Notes: generated by a model from the letters alone, not told the origin. DNA of 64,000 bases from Terriglobus albidus (GCF_008000815.1 NZ_CP042806.1:2852001-2916000); one strand, 5' to 3'; shown: positions 20,223 to 29,796, counted from the stretch's first letter. Translations and numbers: made by a program.

Positions 20223-21668
20223 TTAGTATGCCTGCATTTGTTCGATCGGAAGACGAACCTGGAAGCAGGTTGCCCCTGGCCGCGATTCCACCGAAATGTG
20301 CCCGGAGTGCTTGGAGACGATTCGCTGCACGGTGTCCAGTCCCAATCCCAGTCCCTCTCCCGGAGCCTTGGTGGTGAAGAACGGCTCAAAGATTCGCGAC
20401 TGCATCTCAGGCGGGATGCCGATGCCGGAGTCCCAGATCTCGACCAGGGCAAGCTGGCCGGAGGTGCGGGTGCGCAGCCGCAGCGTGCCATTGTCCTGCA
20501 TGGCGTCCAGAGCGTTTTCGATCAGTGCGGTAAAGACCTGATTCAACTCGCTGCCGTAGGCGGGCACGTGGGGCAGCATCGGGTCGTAATCCCGTTCCAC
20601 AATCACATGGCCCAGCCGCGATGCCATCATGGCCAGAGTGTTGTCCAGCGCAGCTGCCAGGTCGATCTCCTGGATCGGCGCCTGGTCCATATAGGAGTAA
20701 TCCTTGATGGCCGAGATCAGGTCGAAGATCCGAACTGTCGCGTCGATAACAGTCTCAGTCATGCGCTCCGTCTTGAGAGCGGAGCTGATGGTGCCGATAG
20801 CGATAGGCAGCACCTCTTCGCCAATATGCGACAGATTGTCCAAGTCGCAGACTTCGAGTGTCGTCTCCGCCAGGACGGGGGCGTACTTCCACGGTTCACT
20901 GACGTTGTGATCCGTAAGCCACTCCGCAAAGTCATCCTCGCGGGCCGAGATGGCGATGGAGTCGCGAGCGATCACCGGCCGGCTTCCCGTGGGCGATTTT
21001 GTCCGCATACGCGTGACCCACTCGCGATACTGGGCCTTCTGATCTTCGGTCAGGCAAAGTGAGCCGAGCTGGTATTTCAAGTCGCCGTAGGTGCGCAACT
21101 CTCCCAGGAGCGACGAAGCCGCTCGCTGCGCCGCAGAAGCTGGGTTATTTAGCTCATGCGAAAGATTCGCGGCAAGCTTTCCCAGCGCGGCAATCTTCTC
21201 CGATTGTTGCTCCATACGCGTGACATCGCGAACGCGATTCAGCAGCGTGGAGACGCAGCGCTGGCCCATGCCGGGGATAGCGCGAAGCATGTCGTCAAAC
21301 TGGTGACGATAGATGTGCAGGCCCCAGACATCGCCGACAGCCCAGCCGGTGCCGCCGTAGGTCTTCATGCGGGAGTAGGGAAGAAGGCCTGAAAGCTGTC
21401 CTACGCGTGAGATAAAGAACGCAACCGATCCGCGCTCGCGACGGCGAACGTGTACCTCACCCTTCAGCAGGATGGTCATACGGTCAGCGGGATCGCCTTC
21501 CTGAAAGACCTCTTGACCTGCGGAGAGTTTTTGTTCCGTGCCGTTCTCGGCGAGCCAGAGATAGTCTTCTTCTGCAAGGCCGTCCAGAGCCTCCACGCGG
21601 CGAAGCGCGGCGATGATCTGGTCGACCGGGGTACAGGCGGCGGTTGCTTCCGGAGTAGCGGTAGCCAT
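20223..21668 (-). CDS. Sensor histidine kinase with N-terminal cNMP-binding domain
   Basis: 481 residues from the ATG at 21668 (GAGGAG upstream; the frame extends to 21782 but without homology). Residues ~10-130 are a CRP-like cyclic-nucleotide-binding domain (EVFQEGDPADRMTILLKGEV). A HisKA helix follows (KLAANLSHELNNPASAAQRAASSLL) with the phosphoacceptor His. The HATPase_c boxes are N-box ALIENALDAMQDNG, G1 DSGIGIPPEMQ and G2 GLGLGLD. There is no membrane segment, so it is a soluble kinase sensing an intracellular ligand. No response regulator is adjacent; the orphan receiver at 25322 is the nearest candidate partner. Confidence 0.9.
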   Translation of the reverse strand: MATATPEATAACTPVDQIIAALRRVEALDGLAEEDYLWLAENGTEQKLSAGQEVFQEGDPADRMTILLKGEVHVRRRERGSVAFFISRVGQLSGLLPYSRMKTYGGTGWAVGDVWGLHIYRHQFDDMLRAIPGMGQRCVSTLLNRVRDVTRMEQQSEKIAALGKLAANLSHELNNPASAAQRAASSLLGELRTYGDLKYQLGSLCLTEDQKAQYREWVTRMRTKSPTGSRPVIARDSIAISAREDDFAEWLTDHNVSEPWKYAPVLAETTLEVCDLDNLSHIGEEVLPIAIGTISSALKTERMTETVIDATVRIFDLISAIKDYSYMDQAPIQEIDLAAALDNTLAMMASRLGHVIVERDYDPMLPHVPAYGSELNQVFTALIENALDAMQDNGTLRLRTRTSGQLALVEIWDSGIGIPPEMQSRIFEPFFTTKAPGEGLGLGLDTVQRIVSKHSGHISVESRPGATCFQVRLPIEQMQAY

Positions 21669-21918
21669 ACTTACAAACTCTCCTCGAGCTTCAACCTTAA
21701 TGGTAGCTGAAGCAACTGCGGAGTCCAGGCTCTTCCACAGCGAACGGTCGAAAGTTCGCGTTGAGGTGCCGAAACTTTGCATTCACAAGGGCATACGTGT
21801 GTGAGACGGATATGGTTCCCGTATCGATAGGAAGAATTGGATGTGGAAGATGTGTTGTTGGCAGGAGGAGCGCCGGGCCTGATCTTTGTAGCGAAGTTGA
21901 AACGATTCATGCTTAAAA

Positions 21919-21956
21919 GACAATCCTCAGCGAATTCTGTTTCGCCGAGGATTGTC
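21919..21956 (-). terminator. Terminator after pgm
   Basis: GACAATCCTC...GAGGATTGTC hairpin just past the pgm stop; reading on the minus strand it is followed by TTTTAAG. Confidence 0.75.
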
Positions 21957-21965
21957 GAGAAGTTG

Positions 21966-23603
21966 CTAGCTGATGGCGGCGGTCACCAGCTCTTGCGCTT
22001 CACGTTGAATCTGCTTCAGATGTGCTTCGCCTTTGAAGCTCTCGGCGTAGATCTTGTAGACATCTTCCGTGCCGGACGGACGTGCGGCGAACCAGCCATT
22101 CTCCGTCGTGACCTTAAGACCGCCGATTGCCGCCTTGTTCCCGGGCGCTTCGGTGAGAACCGCAGTGATGGGCTCACCCGCAAGCTCCTTGCTGGTGACC
22201 TGCGAGGGATTCAGCTTACCCAGTTTGGCCTTCTGTTCGCGGTTTGCGGGAGCGTCAATGCGCTGATACACCGGAGAGCCGTACCTGGCGGTGAGCTCGG
22301 CATAGAGCTGCCCCGGGTCCTTTCCTGTGCGAACGGTCATCTCCGCGGCGAGCAGGCCGAGGATGAGTCCGTCCTTATCGGTGGACCACACCGAGCCGTT
22401 CTGCCGCAGGAAGCTGGCGCCGGCGGACTCTTCGCCGACGAAGCCAAGCGTGCCGTTTACCAGGCCGTCGACGAACCACTTGAAGCCTACGGGGACTTCC
22501 AGCATGGGACGCTTGAGACCCGCGGCGACGCGGTCGATCATCGACGAAGAGACCAGTGTCTTACCGATGCCGACCTTCTCACTCCACTGCGGGCGGTGCG
22601 TGAAAAGGTACTGGATGGAGACAGCGAGATAGTGGTTGGGGTTCATCAGACCCGAGCTCTTGGTCACGATGCCGTGGCGATCGTGATCGGTGTCGCAGGC
22701 AAAGGTGACATCGAAGCGGTCTTTGCCGGCGATGAGCGACGCCATGGCGTAGGGAGAAGAGCAGTCCATGCGGATCTTGCCGTCCCAGTCGCAGGTCATG
22801 AAGCGGAAGGTAGGGTCGACCGTCCGCGAAAGTACCGTGAGCGGCAGCTTGAACTTCTCTGCGATGCGTGGCCAGTAGGCGACGCCTGCACCGCCCAGAG
22901 GATCGACCGCAAAGCTCAGATCGGAAGATGCGACGGAACGAAGATCGAGCACTGAACCAAGATCGTCGACATATTCGCTGACGAAGTCATGTTTGTGCGT
23001 CGTGGAAGAGGCGAGCGCCTTTGTCAGTGAGATACGCTGAACACCCTTGAGGCCGGAGGCCAGAAGCTCGTTGGCGCGATTCTCAATCCACTTGGTGGCT
23101 GTGGTGTCGGCCGGGCCCCCGCTGGGAGGGTTGTATTTGAAGCCGCCATCCTCAGGCGGATTATGCGACGGCGTGATGACGATGCCATCTGCGAGGCCGG
23201 AGGTCTTACCGGCGTTGTAGACCAAGATGGCATGTGAAAGAGCAGGGGTAGGTGTGTAGCCTTGCTCGGAGTCGATCATTGTCTCCACACCATTGGCTGC
23301 CAGCACTTCAAGCGCGGAGGCCCATGCGGGATCGGACAACGGATGTGTGTCGGCCGCGAGGAACAGTGGACCCGTCGTGCCTTCGTTCTTGCGGAACTCG
23401 CAGATGGCCTGCGTAATGGCGAGGATATGGTCTTCGTTGAAGCTGGAGTGCAGACTGGAACCGCGATGTCCGCTGGTTCCGAAGGCGACCTTCTGAGCAG
23501 GATTGGAGACGTCCGGCTTTTGTGTGTAGTAGGCGGTAATGAGGCGCGGGACGTTAACGAGAATCGATTCCGGAGCAGGCTTGCCAGCTAACACGTTGGT
23601 CAT
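21966..23603 (-). CDS. pgm: Phosphoglucomutase (alpha-D-glucose phosphate-specific)
   Basis: Interconverts glucose-1-P and glucose-6-P, linking glycolysis to glycogen and cell-wall sugars. From the ATG at 23603 it has 545 residues, matching E. coli Pgm (546). The catalytic phosphoserine is in [11 protein letters not shown], the metal loop is DTDHDRHG, the sugar-binding loop is VGEESAGAS and the phosphate-binding loop is [12 protein letters not shown]. The frame runs upstream to 23747 but the extra 48 residues have no homology. Divergent from the GH105 gene. Confidence 0.96.
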   Translation of the reverse strand: MTNVLAGKPAPESILVNVPRLITAYYTQKPDVSNPAQKVAFGTSGHRGSSLHSSFNEDHILAITQAICEFRKNEGTTGPLFLAADTHPLSDPAWASALEVLAANGVETMIDSEQGYTPTPALSHAILVYNAGKTSGLADGIVITPSHNPPEDGGFKYNPPSGGPADTTATKWIENRANELLASGLKGVQRISLTKALASSTTHKHDFVSEYVDDLGSVLDLRSVASSDLSFAVDPLGGAGVAYWPRIAEKFKLPLTVLSRTVDPTFRFMTCDWDGKIRMDCSSPYAMASLIAGKDRFDVTFACDTDHDRHGIVTKSSGLMNPNHYLAVSIQYLFTHRPQWSEKVGIGKTLVSSSMIDRVAAGLKRPMLEVPVGFKWFVDGLVNGTLGFVGEESAGASFLRQNGSVWSTDKDGLILGLLAAEMTVRTGKDPGQLYAELTARYGSPVYQRIDAPANREQKAKLGKLNPSQVTSKELAGEPITAVLTEAPGNKAAIGGLKVTTENGWFAARPSGTEDVYKIYAESFKGEAHLKQIQREAQELVTAAIS

Positions 23604-23738
23604 AGAAGCAAGGATGACAGAGTTGCCGTCCGGGATGGAAGCCGCTTCTGCATCCGCATCATTTTCCTGTGAACAGGGTGGCCTGGGGTAGGCGCACTTG
23701 CAAATCGGTCTGACCAATCCTGTATGCTGGCAAGGCGT

Positions 23739-24881
23739 ATGAAACACGGTTCGAAGCTCGTTTTACCGCTGATTTTGCTCGCCGGGGTGGCGTTTGGACA
23801 GGCGTCTCCTTCGCGCCAGATGGCAGATGCGGTGATCCGCCGGAACCCGACACCGCGCTGGGTCTATGAAGAGGGCACCATGCTGGACGGCCTGACGGCC
23901 GAGTGGAAGTCTAGCAGTGATGAGAAGTACTTCGATTATGTGAAGCAGACGGTGGACGCGCTGATCACCGAGGATGGAACGATTAAGGGCTTCAAGTCCG
24001 ATGCGCACTCGCTGGACAACCTGGAGATGGGCCGCGCTGCCCTGATGCTCTACCGCGAGACCAAGGACAAGAAGTACGAGACGGTGGCTCGCTTCGTCCG
24101 TGCGCAACTGGATGAACAACCGAGAACGCCGAGCGGCGGTTTCTGGCACAAGGCGATTTATCCAAACCAGATGTGGCTGGACGGTGCCTTCATGGCCGAG
24201 CCCTTCTATGCCATGTATGCCGCGACCTTCGACGACAAGGCGGCGTGGGATGACATCGCCAAGCAGTTCCTGCTGATGGATGAGCATCTGCGCGATCCGA
24301 AGACAGGCTTGATGTATCACGGCTGGGATGAGAGCCGGAAGGAACGCTGGTCCGATTCGAAGACAGGCCGCTCGAAGGAGTTCTGGGCGCGCGCGATGGG
24401 CTGGTACGTCATGGCTCTTGTCGATGTCCTCGAGTACTTCCCGAAGGATCATCCGAAGCAGGCAACTCTGGTGAAGGATCTGAACGACTGCGTGGTCGCG
24501 CTGGAGAAAGTGCAGGACCGGAAGACCGGCGTCTGGTGGGATGTCCTGGACAAGGGATCGTGGGATGGAAACTATGTGGAGGCTTCCGCCTCGTCTATGT
24601 TCGTTTACGGCATGGCGAAGGGTGCACGTATGGGATGGGTGCCGAAGAGGTACCAGGCGTCCGCAGTACGTGGCTGGGCGGGTATCCAGCGAGAGTTTGT
24701 GAAGACTCTGCCGGACGGCGCCATCAGTCTGACCGGCATCGTGGCCGTTTCTGGACTGGGAGGTAAGCCGTATCGCGACGGGACGTATGACTACTACATC
24801 AATGAGAGGACAGTAGCCGACGACCTGAAGGGAATCGGCGCGTTCCTGATGGCAGGCAGCGAGATGGAGCGCATCCGGTAG
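23739..24881 (+). CDS. GH105 unsaturated rhamnogalacturonyl hydrolase-like enzyme
   Basis: 380 residues starting with a signal peptide ([21 protein letters not shown]). The body matches the YteR/YesR-type (alpha/alpha)6 barrel: '[21 protein letters not shown]', the catalytic-Asp motif '[21 protein letters not shown]', '[38 protein letters not shown]' and '[18 protein letters not shown]'. These enzymes remove unsaturated galacturonic acid from pectin (rhamnogalacturonan) fragments. A signal peptide implies periplasmic action. No other pectin genes are next to it. Confidence 0.92.
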   Translation: MKHGSKLVLPLILLAGVAFGQASPSRQMADAVIRRNPTPRWVYEEGTMLDGLTAEWKSSSDEKYFDYVKQTVDALITEDGTIKGFKSDAHSLDNLEMGRAALMLYRETKDKKYETVARFVRAQLDEQPRTPSGGFWHKAIYPNQMWLDGAFMAEPFYAMYAATFDDKAAWDDIAKQFLLMDEHLRDPKTGLMYHGWDESRKERWSDSKTGRSKEFWARAMGWYVMALVDVLEYFPKDHPKQATLVKDLNDCVVALEKVQDRKTGVWWDVLDKGSWDGNYVEASASSMFVYGMAKGARMGWVPKRYQASAVRGWAGIQREFVKTLPDGAISLTGIVAVSGLGGKPYRDGTYDYYINERTVADDLKGIGAFLMAGSEMERIR

Positions 24882-25006
24882 TTCTGTCGATTGAATGGCC
24901 CATACACAGCTACGCTCGAATCGCTTTTAAGCTTTCTTACAAGGGGTGAACTGTATTTTGAGAATCCCACCATTGCGTTGCAATGGATGGGGTACCCGGA
25001 GTTGTG

Positions 25007-25020
25007 GCTATTCGAATAGC
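25007..25020. repeat. Perfect 14-bp palindrome downstream of the Hpt gene
   Basis: GCTATTCGAATAGC lies about 17 bases past the stop of the Hpt gene. A second hairpin (CCATTGC-GTT-GCAATGG) is at 24970-24986. Either could end the two-gene transcript or bind a regulator. Confidence 0.35.
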
Positions 25021-25036
25021 TCCCGCTCGAGCTTGG

Positions 25037-25315
25037 TCAGTTTGCCGGGATAGCTGACCGCAGTACTGTTACAAGCTCCGGGATCCTAGCCACGTCGCCA
25101 CTGTGCAAAGCAGACTCGATCTGCGATGCGATCGCCGAGGCTTCAGGAAATCCATACATACCAAGCGCCCCAGAGAGCTTGTGCGCGGCCTCGAGCATTG
25201 CTGTGTGATCCGCATTGCCTGCCGCGAGCACGGCGATACGCTCTTCCACAATATGCCGATTCTTCTGCCACAGCGCGGCGATCAGAGCAGAGGTCTTTTC
25301 CTGGGCAGTCGACAT
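25037..25315 (-). CDS. Hpt-domain histidine phosphotransfer protein
   Basis: 92 residues, a stand-alone four-helix Hpt domain. The phosphoaccepting motif is in AAHKLSGALGMYGF (His followed by Lys-Leu-Ser-Gly, the HxxxG core). It relays phosphate between a hybrid kinase receiver and an output regulator. It starts six bases after the stop of the receiver gene, so the two form a small phosphorelay operon without an adjacent kinase. Confidence 0.88.
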   Translation of the reverse strand: MSTAQEKTSALIAALWQKNRHIVEERIAVLAAGNADHTAMLEAAHKLSGALGMYGFPEASAIASQIESALHSGDVARIPELVTVLRSAIPAN

Positions 25316-25321
25316 CGATAT

Positions 25322-25690
25322 CTACCAGCCAAGTGCCTCAGCCATCTGGTCGGCGAGGGTCATGGGATCGAAGGGTTTGAAGAGCACCGCGGCGACACCG
25401 AGGCCCGCGAAGCGGCGCTGATCGATCCCCTGTACTTTAGCGGTAAGCAGAATGACTGGAATACCCGCTGTTTCAGGATTCTCCTGCATGGCCTTGAAGG
25501 TTGTGGGCCCATCCATACCGGGCATCATCACGTCCATCAGGATGGCGTCGGGCTTTTCCTGTGCGGCGCGCTGGATACCTTCCTGCCCATTGGAGGCCGT
25601 AAGGATCTCCCAACCGGCGGTAGCTTCGAGGGCAAGCGAGGCGACCTCCCGGATGTCGTCTTCATCGTCAATGATGAGGATGCGTGGCAC
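25322..25690 (-). CDS. Single-domain response regulator (CheY-like receiver)
   Basis: 122 residues, receiver only. The acidic pocket is in ILIIDDEDDIRE, the phosphoacceptor Asp in DAILMDVMMPGMDG, and Thr/Lys in VILLTAKVQG. With no output domain it probably acts by protein contact or passes phosphate to the Hpt protein encoded immediately downstream. Confidence 0.93.
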   Translation of the reverse strand: MPRILIIDDEDDIREVASLALEATAGWEILTASNGQEGIQRAAQEKPDAILMDVMMPGMDGPTTFKAMQENPETAGIPVILLTAKVQGIDQRRFAGLGVAAVLFKPFDPMTLADQMAEALGW

Positions 25691-25739
25691 TGGGGGACAG
25701 AGTACAGGCGCAGGGCCACAGGCGCAAGATACTTCCGGC

Positions 25740-25847
25740 CTATTTCATCCAGGTGTCGTGAGGGTCTTCGTCGTGACGGCCGACGGTGATAAGGCAGGGA
25801 ACAAGCAGCATGGTGGCGAGAGCAAAAGCGACAATCAGATCGTGCAT
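25740..25847 (-). CDS. Small single-TM protein (35 aa)
   Basis: A short frame begins with ATG at 25847, preceded by an excellent GGAGGGG six bases upstream. The product starts MHDLIVAFALATMLLVPCLITVG (one membrane segment) and ends in an acidic/His tail (RHDEDPHDTW). It lies upstream of the receiver-Hpt pair on the same strand. No family recognised; the ribosome site and clear TM segment are the evidence. Confidence 0.6.
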   Translation of the reverse strand: MHDLIVAFALATMLLVPCLITVGRHDEDPHDTWMK

Positions 25848-25993
25848 GGGTAACCCCTCCGCGAGGTGGAAACGGACACGTGCCGGGAACTCTTTCTGTC
25901 CCTCTTGCGGATGACGTTAGCAAGCGATTGCTGCCCGGTTATCACCAGGATGTAATCTTTCGTCTGCCGCACGAACGAAAGTAACGATGGATC

Positions 25994-26104
25994 ACTTTCC
26001 CTGTAGGTGTAACGTAGGGCTTCGGTATCTATGGGCGTTTCCGCAATGAAAACGCCGCTGCACTCCTCTTCCGGGATACCCAGGAACAGGGAAAATGCTC
26101 TAGA
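25994..26104 (-). repeat. MITE/REP-like repeat, copy A
   Basis: One of five ~110-bp copies in the window. It has terminal inverted repeats related to AGCATTTTCCCTGT and an internal hairpin GGCGTTT(T)C / GGAAAACGCC. Read on the minus strand it matches the orientation of copies B and E. It lies between the 35-aa protein gene and the next + strand gene, just before that gene's start. Confidence 0.8.
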
Positions 26105-26114
26105 ATCTGCAGCC

Positions 26115-26552
26115 ATGAAGAAGATTGCTTTGTTCTGTGCAGGTCTACTGGTGACTTCGGCTGCGGTGGCAGGTACGCCGGAAGAGGATGCGGTGTTGGC
26201 TCCCGTACAGGCGTTCTTCGCCGGGCTCTCGGCGCGCGACGCTGCAGCGATGAAGGCGCCGTTTCTACCCGGCGGGTCGATGGTGTTGATGCGCAACGGC
26301 AAGCCTGGCCAGATGACGATTGAACAGTTCGCCGAACGTGTGAGCAAACCGGGAACGACGAAGATCGAAGAGAAGATCCATGACCCGCTGATCCGCATCG
26401 ATAACGATCTCGCGGTCGTTTGGGCTCCATTTGATTTCTATGTCGACGGGAAGGTCGATCACTGCGGCACCGACCTCTTCAATATGGTGAAGAAGGATGG
26501 CACGTGGATGATCGCCGGGATTGCGGATACCGGGAAGAAAGAGTGCAGGTGA
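26115..26552 (+). CDS. Exported NTF2/SnoaL-like protein
   Basis: 145 residues from the ATG at 26115, with a signal peptide (MKKIALFCAGLLVTSAAVAG). The rest fits an NTF2-like cone fold of the 'nuclear transport factor 2 / SnoaL-like' superfamily: VLAPVQAFFAGLSARDAAAMKAPFLPGG at the start, then DPLIRIDNDLAVVWAPFDFYVDGKVDHCG and WMIAGIADTG. The pocket may bind a small ligand; the reaction, if any, is unknown. Upstream in-frame sequence belongs to repeat copy A and is not coding. Confidence 0.75.
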   Translation: MKKIALFCAGLLVTSAAVAGTPEEDAVLAPVQAFFAGLSARDAAAMKAPFLPGGSMVLMRNGKPGQMTIEQFAERVSKPGTTKIEEKIHDPLIRIDNDLAVVWAPFDFYVDGKVDHCGTDLFNMVKKDGTWMIAGIADTGKKECR

Positions 26553-26556
26553 AAGG

Positions 26557-26581
26557 GTTGAAAGTTGCAAGTTGAAAGTTG
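26557..26581. repeat. Short direct repeat GTTGAAAGTTG x2
   Basis: Two copies of the 11-mer are separated by CAA, just past a stop codon. Similar ATTCAAC repeats follow the TPR gene at 917-942. Significance unknown. Confidence 0.4.
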
Positions 26582-26644
26582 AAGACGTACAGCATGGGCA
26601 AGGGTGATATCGCGCCCGCCTTGTAGCATCGTTAAGCGCACGAA

Positions 26645-26672
26645 GAAAGGCCGGGCATATGCCCGGCCTTTC
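26645..26672. terminator. Bidirectional terminator
   Basis: GAAAGGCCGGGCAT / ATGCCCGGCCTTTC perfect palindrome between convergent genes, with T/A-rich ends. Confidence 0.85.
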
Positions 26673-26692
26673 TCGTTGATACGGGAGCTGGT

Positions 26693-27769
26693 TTACGCGG
26701 TAACCGGTTCGAGCATGGTGGCGAAGTTCTTGCCGGTGCGGGCGGCGTGGGCTTCTTTGTGGAAGGCATAGCCGGTGATGAGCGGCAGAGCCATGGTGGC
26801 CTCGGCGTAGACCATCTGCTCCCAGGCCAGGTCGACCTTGCCCCAGCTCGAAGCTTCCTTCAGCGTGGAGCCGGAGAGGGCGCCGTCGCGCGAGTCGGCA
26901 ACGGTGATCTGGATGGCGTACTTGTGCATGGCCACATCGGCATCGTCGCCAAGCAGAACTTCCGCGGCCACGACGATGTCCTGGGCAAAGTTCTTGGGGA
27001 CGCCGCCACCGACCATCAGCAGGCCGGTCACGGGATTTTCCAGCTTGATCTTGGTCAGTTCGTAGAAGTCCTTCGCGGAGTCGATGGCGACCATCGGCTT
27101 GCCGGCGGCGCTGCGGTGGTGCTGGTGAGCAACCAGGCCGAAACCGGCCGAGCAGTCGGAGAAGGCCGGGCAGAAGATCGGCACGTTCTTCTCATAGGCC
27201 GCGAGCACGATCGAGTCGGCTCCACCGTTTGCCGGGGTCTTGCCGTTCTTCACCAGGTAAGCGCCCATGGCGTGGATAAACTCACGCGAGGAATAGGCGC
27301 GGGGCTCGAGCGAGTCCGCGATGATCTTGGTGGTGTCGTCGCAGATGCGGAGCTCGTCTTCGTCGATGAAGGTATCGTAGATACGATCGATGGCCAGATC
27401 GCGGAGATCGGCATCGTGGGCGCCGTACTTGTACTCTTCGCTGGCGATCCAGTGCTTGAAGCCGAGAGCTTCGAAGAAGTCCTGATCGACGATGTTGGCG
27501 CCGGTGGAGACGATGGCGTCAACCATGTTGTTGCGGATCAGGTCGACGAAGATCTGCTTCAGACCGGCGGAGATGAGGGAGCCGGCGAGGCAGAGGATCA
27601 CGCCGCAGTCCTTGTCCAGCAGCATCATCTCGTAGATCTTGGCGGCGCGGTTGAGGTCACGCGACGAGTAGGCCATGTTTGCCATGGCATCGACCAGCGG
27701 AACGACGTTGTGCTGCTTGATGTCGATGTGCTGGATGGGGTTGGTCAGGAGCTCTTTTTTAGTCGGCAT
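26693..27769 (-). CDS. Deoxyhypusine synthase-family protein
   Basis: 358 residues from the ATG at 27769 (GAGGTTG upstream; the frame reaches 27862 but that part is not conserved). The DHS Rossmann-like NAD-binding fold is evident: 'GVILCLAGSLISAGLKQIFVDLIRNNMVDAIVSTGANIVDQDFFEALG', 'PIFCPAFSDCSAGFGL', 'GLLMVGGGVPKNFAQD' and, near the end, 'ASSWGKVD' with the lysine that forms the enzyme-aminobutyl imine in eukaryotic DHS. Bacteria have no hypusine on eIF5A, so family members act on small molecules; homospermidine or related polyamine synthesis is the usual suggestion. The substrate here is inferred, not shown. Confidence 0.88.
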   Translation of the reverse strand: MPTKKELLTNPIQHIDIKQHNVVPLVDAMANMAYSSRDLNRAAKIYEMMLLDKDCGVILCLAGSLISAGLKQIFVDLIRNNMVDAIVSTGANIVDQDFFEALGFKHWIASEEYKYGAHDADLRDLAIDRIYDTFIDEDELRICDDTTKIIADSLEPRAYSSREFIHAMGAYLVKNGKTPANGGADSIVLAAYEKNVPIFCPAFSDCSAGFGLVAHQHHRSAAGKPMVAIDSAKDFYELTKIKLENPVTGLLMVGGGVPKNFAQDIVVAAEVLLGDDADVAMHKYAIQITVADSRDGALSGSTLKEASSWGKVDLAWEQMVYAEATMALPLITGYAFHKEAHAARTGKNFATMLEPVTA

Positions 27770-27906
27770 AACAACCTCTAGGATATCAATTCTGCACTGG
27801 AACGGCGCGGGTTTTCGTGAATTTTCGGTTGGCGGAAAAATGCAGGGAATTTGATGGTACATCCAGGGTCTTTCGGGGGTGGATGGAGGCGGATATACTC
27901 GTCGCC

Positions 27907-28836
27907 ATGCAAAGATTGCGGACCTTGGTGCGCTTTGGCGCGGCTGTAGCGTTGCTGCCTTTAATGGCGGCTCCGCCGACGTATGGATGGGGGCTGGAAG
28001 GCCACATGATGATTAACCGGCTGGCGATACAGGCGCTGCCAGCGGATGTTCCGGCGTTTCTGAAGACGCCCGAAGCGATCAACGAGGCGGAATACCTTGG
28101 GCCGGAGCCCGATCGCTGGCGCGACTCCACTGAACCCGAGCTAAACGCCGCGCAGGCGCCTGAGCACTTCATGGACATGGAGTGGGCTGATCTGGCTGGA
28201 TCGCTGCCGCGCAAGCGCTATGACTTTATCCGCGGGCTGGCCGCGGCGCAGTCGAAGCATCCGGATGTCCCGCTGACTCCCGAAAAGGTTGGCCTGCAAC
28301 CGTACGTAACCACCGAGGTTTGGGAGCGTCTGAAGGCGGCGATGCGGGCCTACCGGACATTGTCGGCCGAGAAGAAGGATACAAAGCCGGTGGAGGCGGC
28401 GATTCTGTTCTACGCCGGCTGGCTGGGGCACTATGTCGGCGATGGATCCAACCCGCACCATACGTCGATCCAGTACAACGGCTGGACCGGGCCGAACCCG
28501 AACGGCTACACCACCGAGCACAAGATCCACGGCCTGATGGAGAGCACGTACGTCAAGGCGAATATTAAGATCGCCGAGGTCTCGCCGCTGGTCAGCAAGG
28601 AGCCGAAGCTGCTGGGAGACGTCTTCGACGATTACGTGGCATACCTGCGGCACTCGCAGACCATGGTGGAGAAGACCTACCAGTTGGAGAAGGCGGGTGG
28701 CTTTATGGGATCGGGTACGCCGGAGGCGCGAAGCTTTATTGACGAGCGTCTGGCGGCGGGAGCGACAGAACTGCGCGACATGATCTATACGGCCTGGGTG
28801 CGCAGCGCGGACCCGGTACCGCCGTATCGTCCCTAG
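27907..28836 (+). CDS. Secreted S1/P1-nuclease / phospholipase C-like zinc hydrolase
   Basis: 309 residues with a signal peptide ending near PPTYG, so the mature protein would start at or near Trp of 'WGLEGHMMINRLA', as in S1/P1 nucleases where the N-terminal Trp binds zinc. Other zinc-ligand-like segments are 'PDRWRD', 'EHFMDME' and 'GWLGHYVGDGSNPHH', the counterpart of the HFxGDxHQPLH motif. The motif is diverged (GDGSNPHH), so the substrate (nucleic acid or phospholipid) is uncertain. Divergent from the DHS-like gene. Confidence 0.8.
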   Translation: MQRLRTLVRFGAAVALLPLMAAPPTYGWGLEGHMMINRLAIQALPADVPAFLKTPEAINEAEYLGPEPDRWRDSTEPELNAAQAPEHFMDMEWADLAGSLPRKRYDFIRGLAAAQSKHPDVPLTPEKVGLQPYVTTEVWERLKAAMRAYRTLSAEKKDTKPVEAAILFYAGWLGHYVGDGSNPHHTSIQYNGWTGPNPNGYTTEHKIHGLMESTYVKANIKIAEVSPLVSKEPKLLGDVFDDYVAYLRHSQTMVEKTYQLEKAGGFMGSGTPEARSFIDERLAAGATELRDMIYTAWVRSADPVPPYRP

Positions 28837-28860
28837 ATCCAATGAATTGTGGGCACGAGC

Positions 28861-28893
28861 ACGGGAGAGTCCGACGGACTCTCCCGTTTTTCA
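28861..28893 (+). terminator. Intrinsic terminator
   Basis: ACGGGAGAGTCCG / CGGACTCTCCCGT stem followed by TTTTT, ending the nuclease-like gene. Confidence 0.9.
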
Positions 28894-28998
28894 TATTTGC
28901 GGCGTATTTACACGATCTGAACCAGATGTTGACCGTAGATTTGCAGGTTCTTCGCGGAACGGTGTCACTCTTCACGCAGCAATCAGGGCGAGGTGAGG

Positions 28999-29784
28999 AT
29001 GGCAACTGCGGTTCGGACTCCGGTTTCTTTGCAGCCGGTTGTATGGGCGCCGGGCGATGCTGTGTTGCAAGCGGGGCCCTACCGGGCGAGGCTGGCGGTA
29101 ACTGAGGCTGATCGGCTGGCGGTATATCGATTGCGGTTTGTCGTTTTCAATCTGGAGCTGAACGAAGGAAGCGAAGAGGCCTTTGCCACCGGCCACGATC
29201 GTGACCGCTTCGATGACGTGTGCGACCACATCGTCGTGGAGCGTATCGAGTGCGGATCGGTGATCGGCACTTATCGGCTGCAGACAGGCCTGCGCGCCTT
29301 GCAGGCGCATGGATATTACAGCGCACAGGAATTCGATCTCAGCCCGTATGAGTCGATGCGGGAGCGGACCATCGAGCTGGGCCGGGCCTGCATCCACCGT
29401 GACCATCGCCTGCCCGAGGTCTTGAATCTGCTTTGGAAGGCGATTGCCCGTTACGCCAAAGAGCGCGATGCTCGCTGGATGATCGGCTGCTGCTCGTTGA
29501 ACTCGCAGGATGCAGCCGAAGGCTGGAGCGTCTTTCGCGGATTGAAAGAGTACCAGGTGGAGGAGCAGCTCCGGACGCTTCCTCTGGAGGCGCTCCGCAT
29601 GGAGCCCGCCGGCGACGAGGCCGAGGTAAAGCAGCCTCCCAAGCTGTTGCGCAGCTACCTGGCGCTGGGGGCGCGCATCTGCGGAGAACCGGCGATCGAC
29701 CGCGAATTCCGCACCATCGATTTTCTTACCCTTATGGATTTGGAACGGCTTCATCCTAGAATGGCTGCAAGGCTGTTTGGGTGA
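28999..29784 (+). CDS. olsB: GNAT-type N-acyltransferase (OlsB-like)
   Basis: 261 residues; start at 28999 with GAGG five bases upstream. The protein matches the 'putative hemolysin'/PEP-CTERM GNAT group that includes OlsB: 'YRARLAVTEADRLAVYRLRFVVFNLELNEG', 'DHIVVERIECGSVIGTYRLQTG', 'ELGRACIHRDHRLPEVLNLLWKAIARYAKERDARWMIGCCSL'. OlsB transfers a 3-hydroxyacyl chain from ACP to the alpha-amino group of ornithine, making lyso-ornithine lipid. The gene directly downstream is a PlsC-type acyltransferase, the normal OlsA partner. Other amino-acid acceptors are possible. Confidence 0.75.
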   Translation: MATAVRTPVSLQPVVWAPGDAVLQAGPYRARLAVTEADRLAVYRLRFVVFNLELNEGSEEAFATGHDRDRFDDVCDHIVVERIECGSVIGTYRLQTGLRALQAHGYYSAQEFDLSPYESMRERTIELGRACIHRDHRLPEVLNLLWKAIARYAKERDARWMIGCCSLNSQDAAEGWSVFRGLKEYQVEEQLRTLPLEALRMEPAGDEAEVKQPPKLLRSYLALGARICGEPAIDREFRTIDFLTLMDLERLHPRMAARLFG

Positions 29785-29796
29785 AGGGACGAGAGA

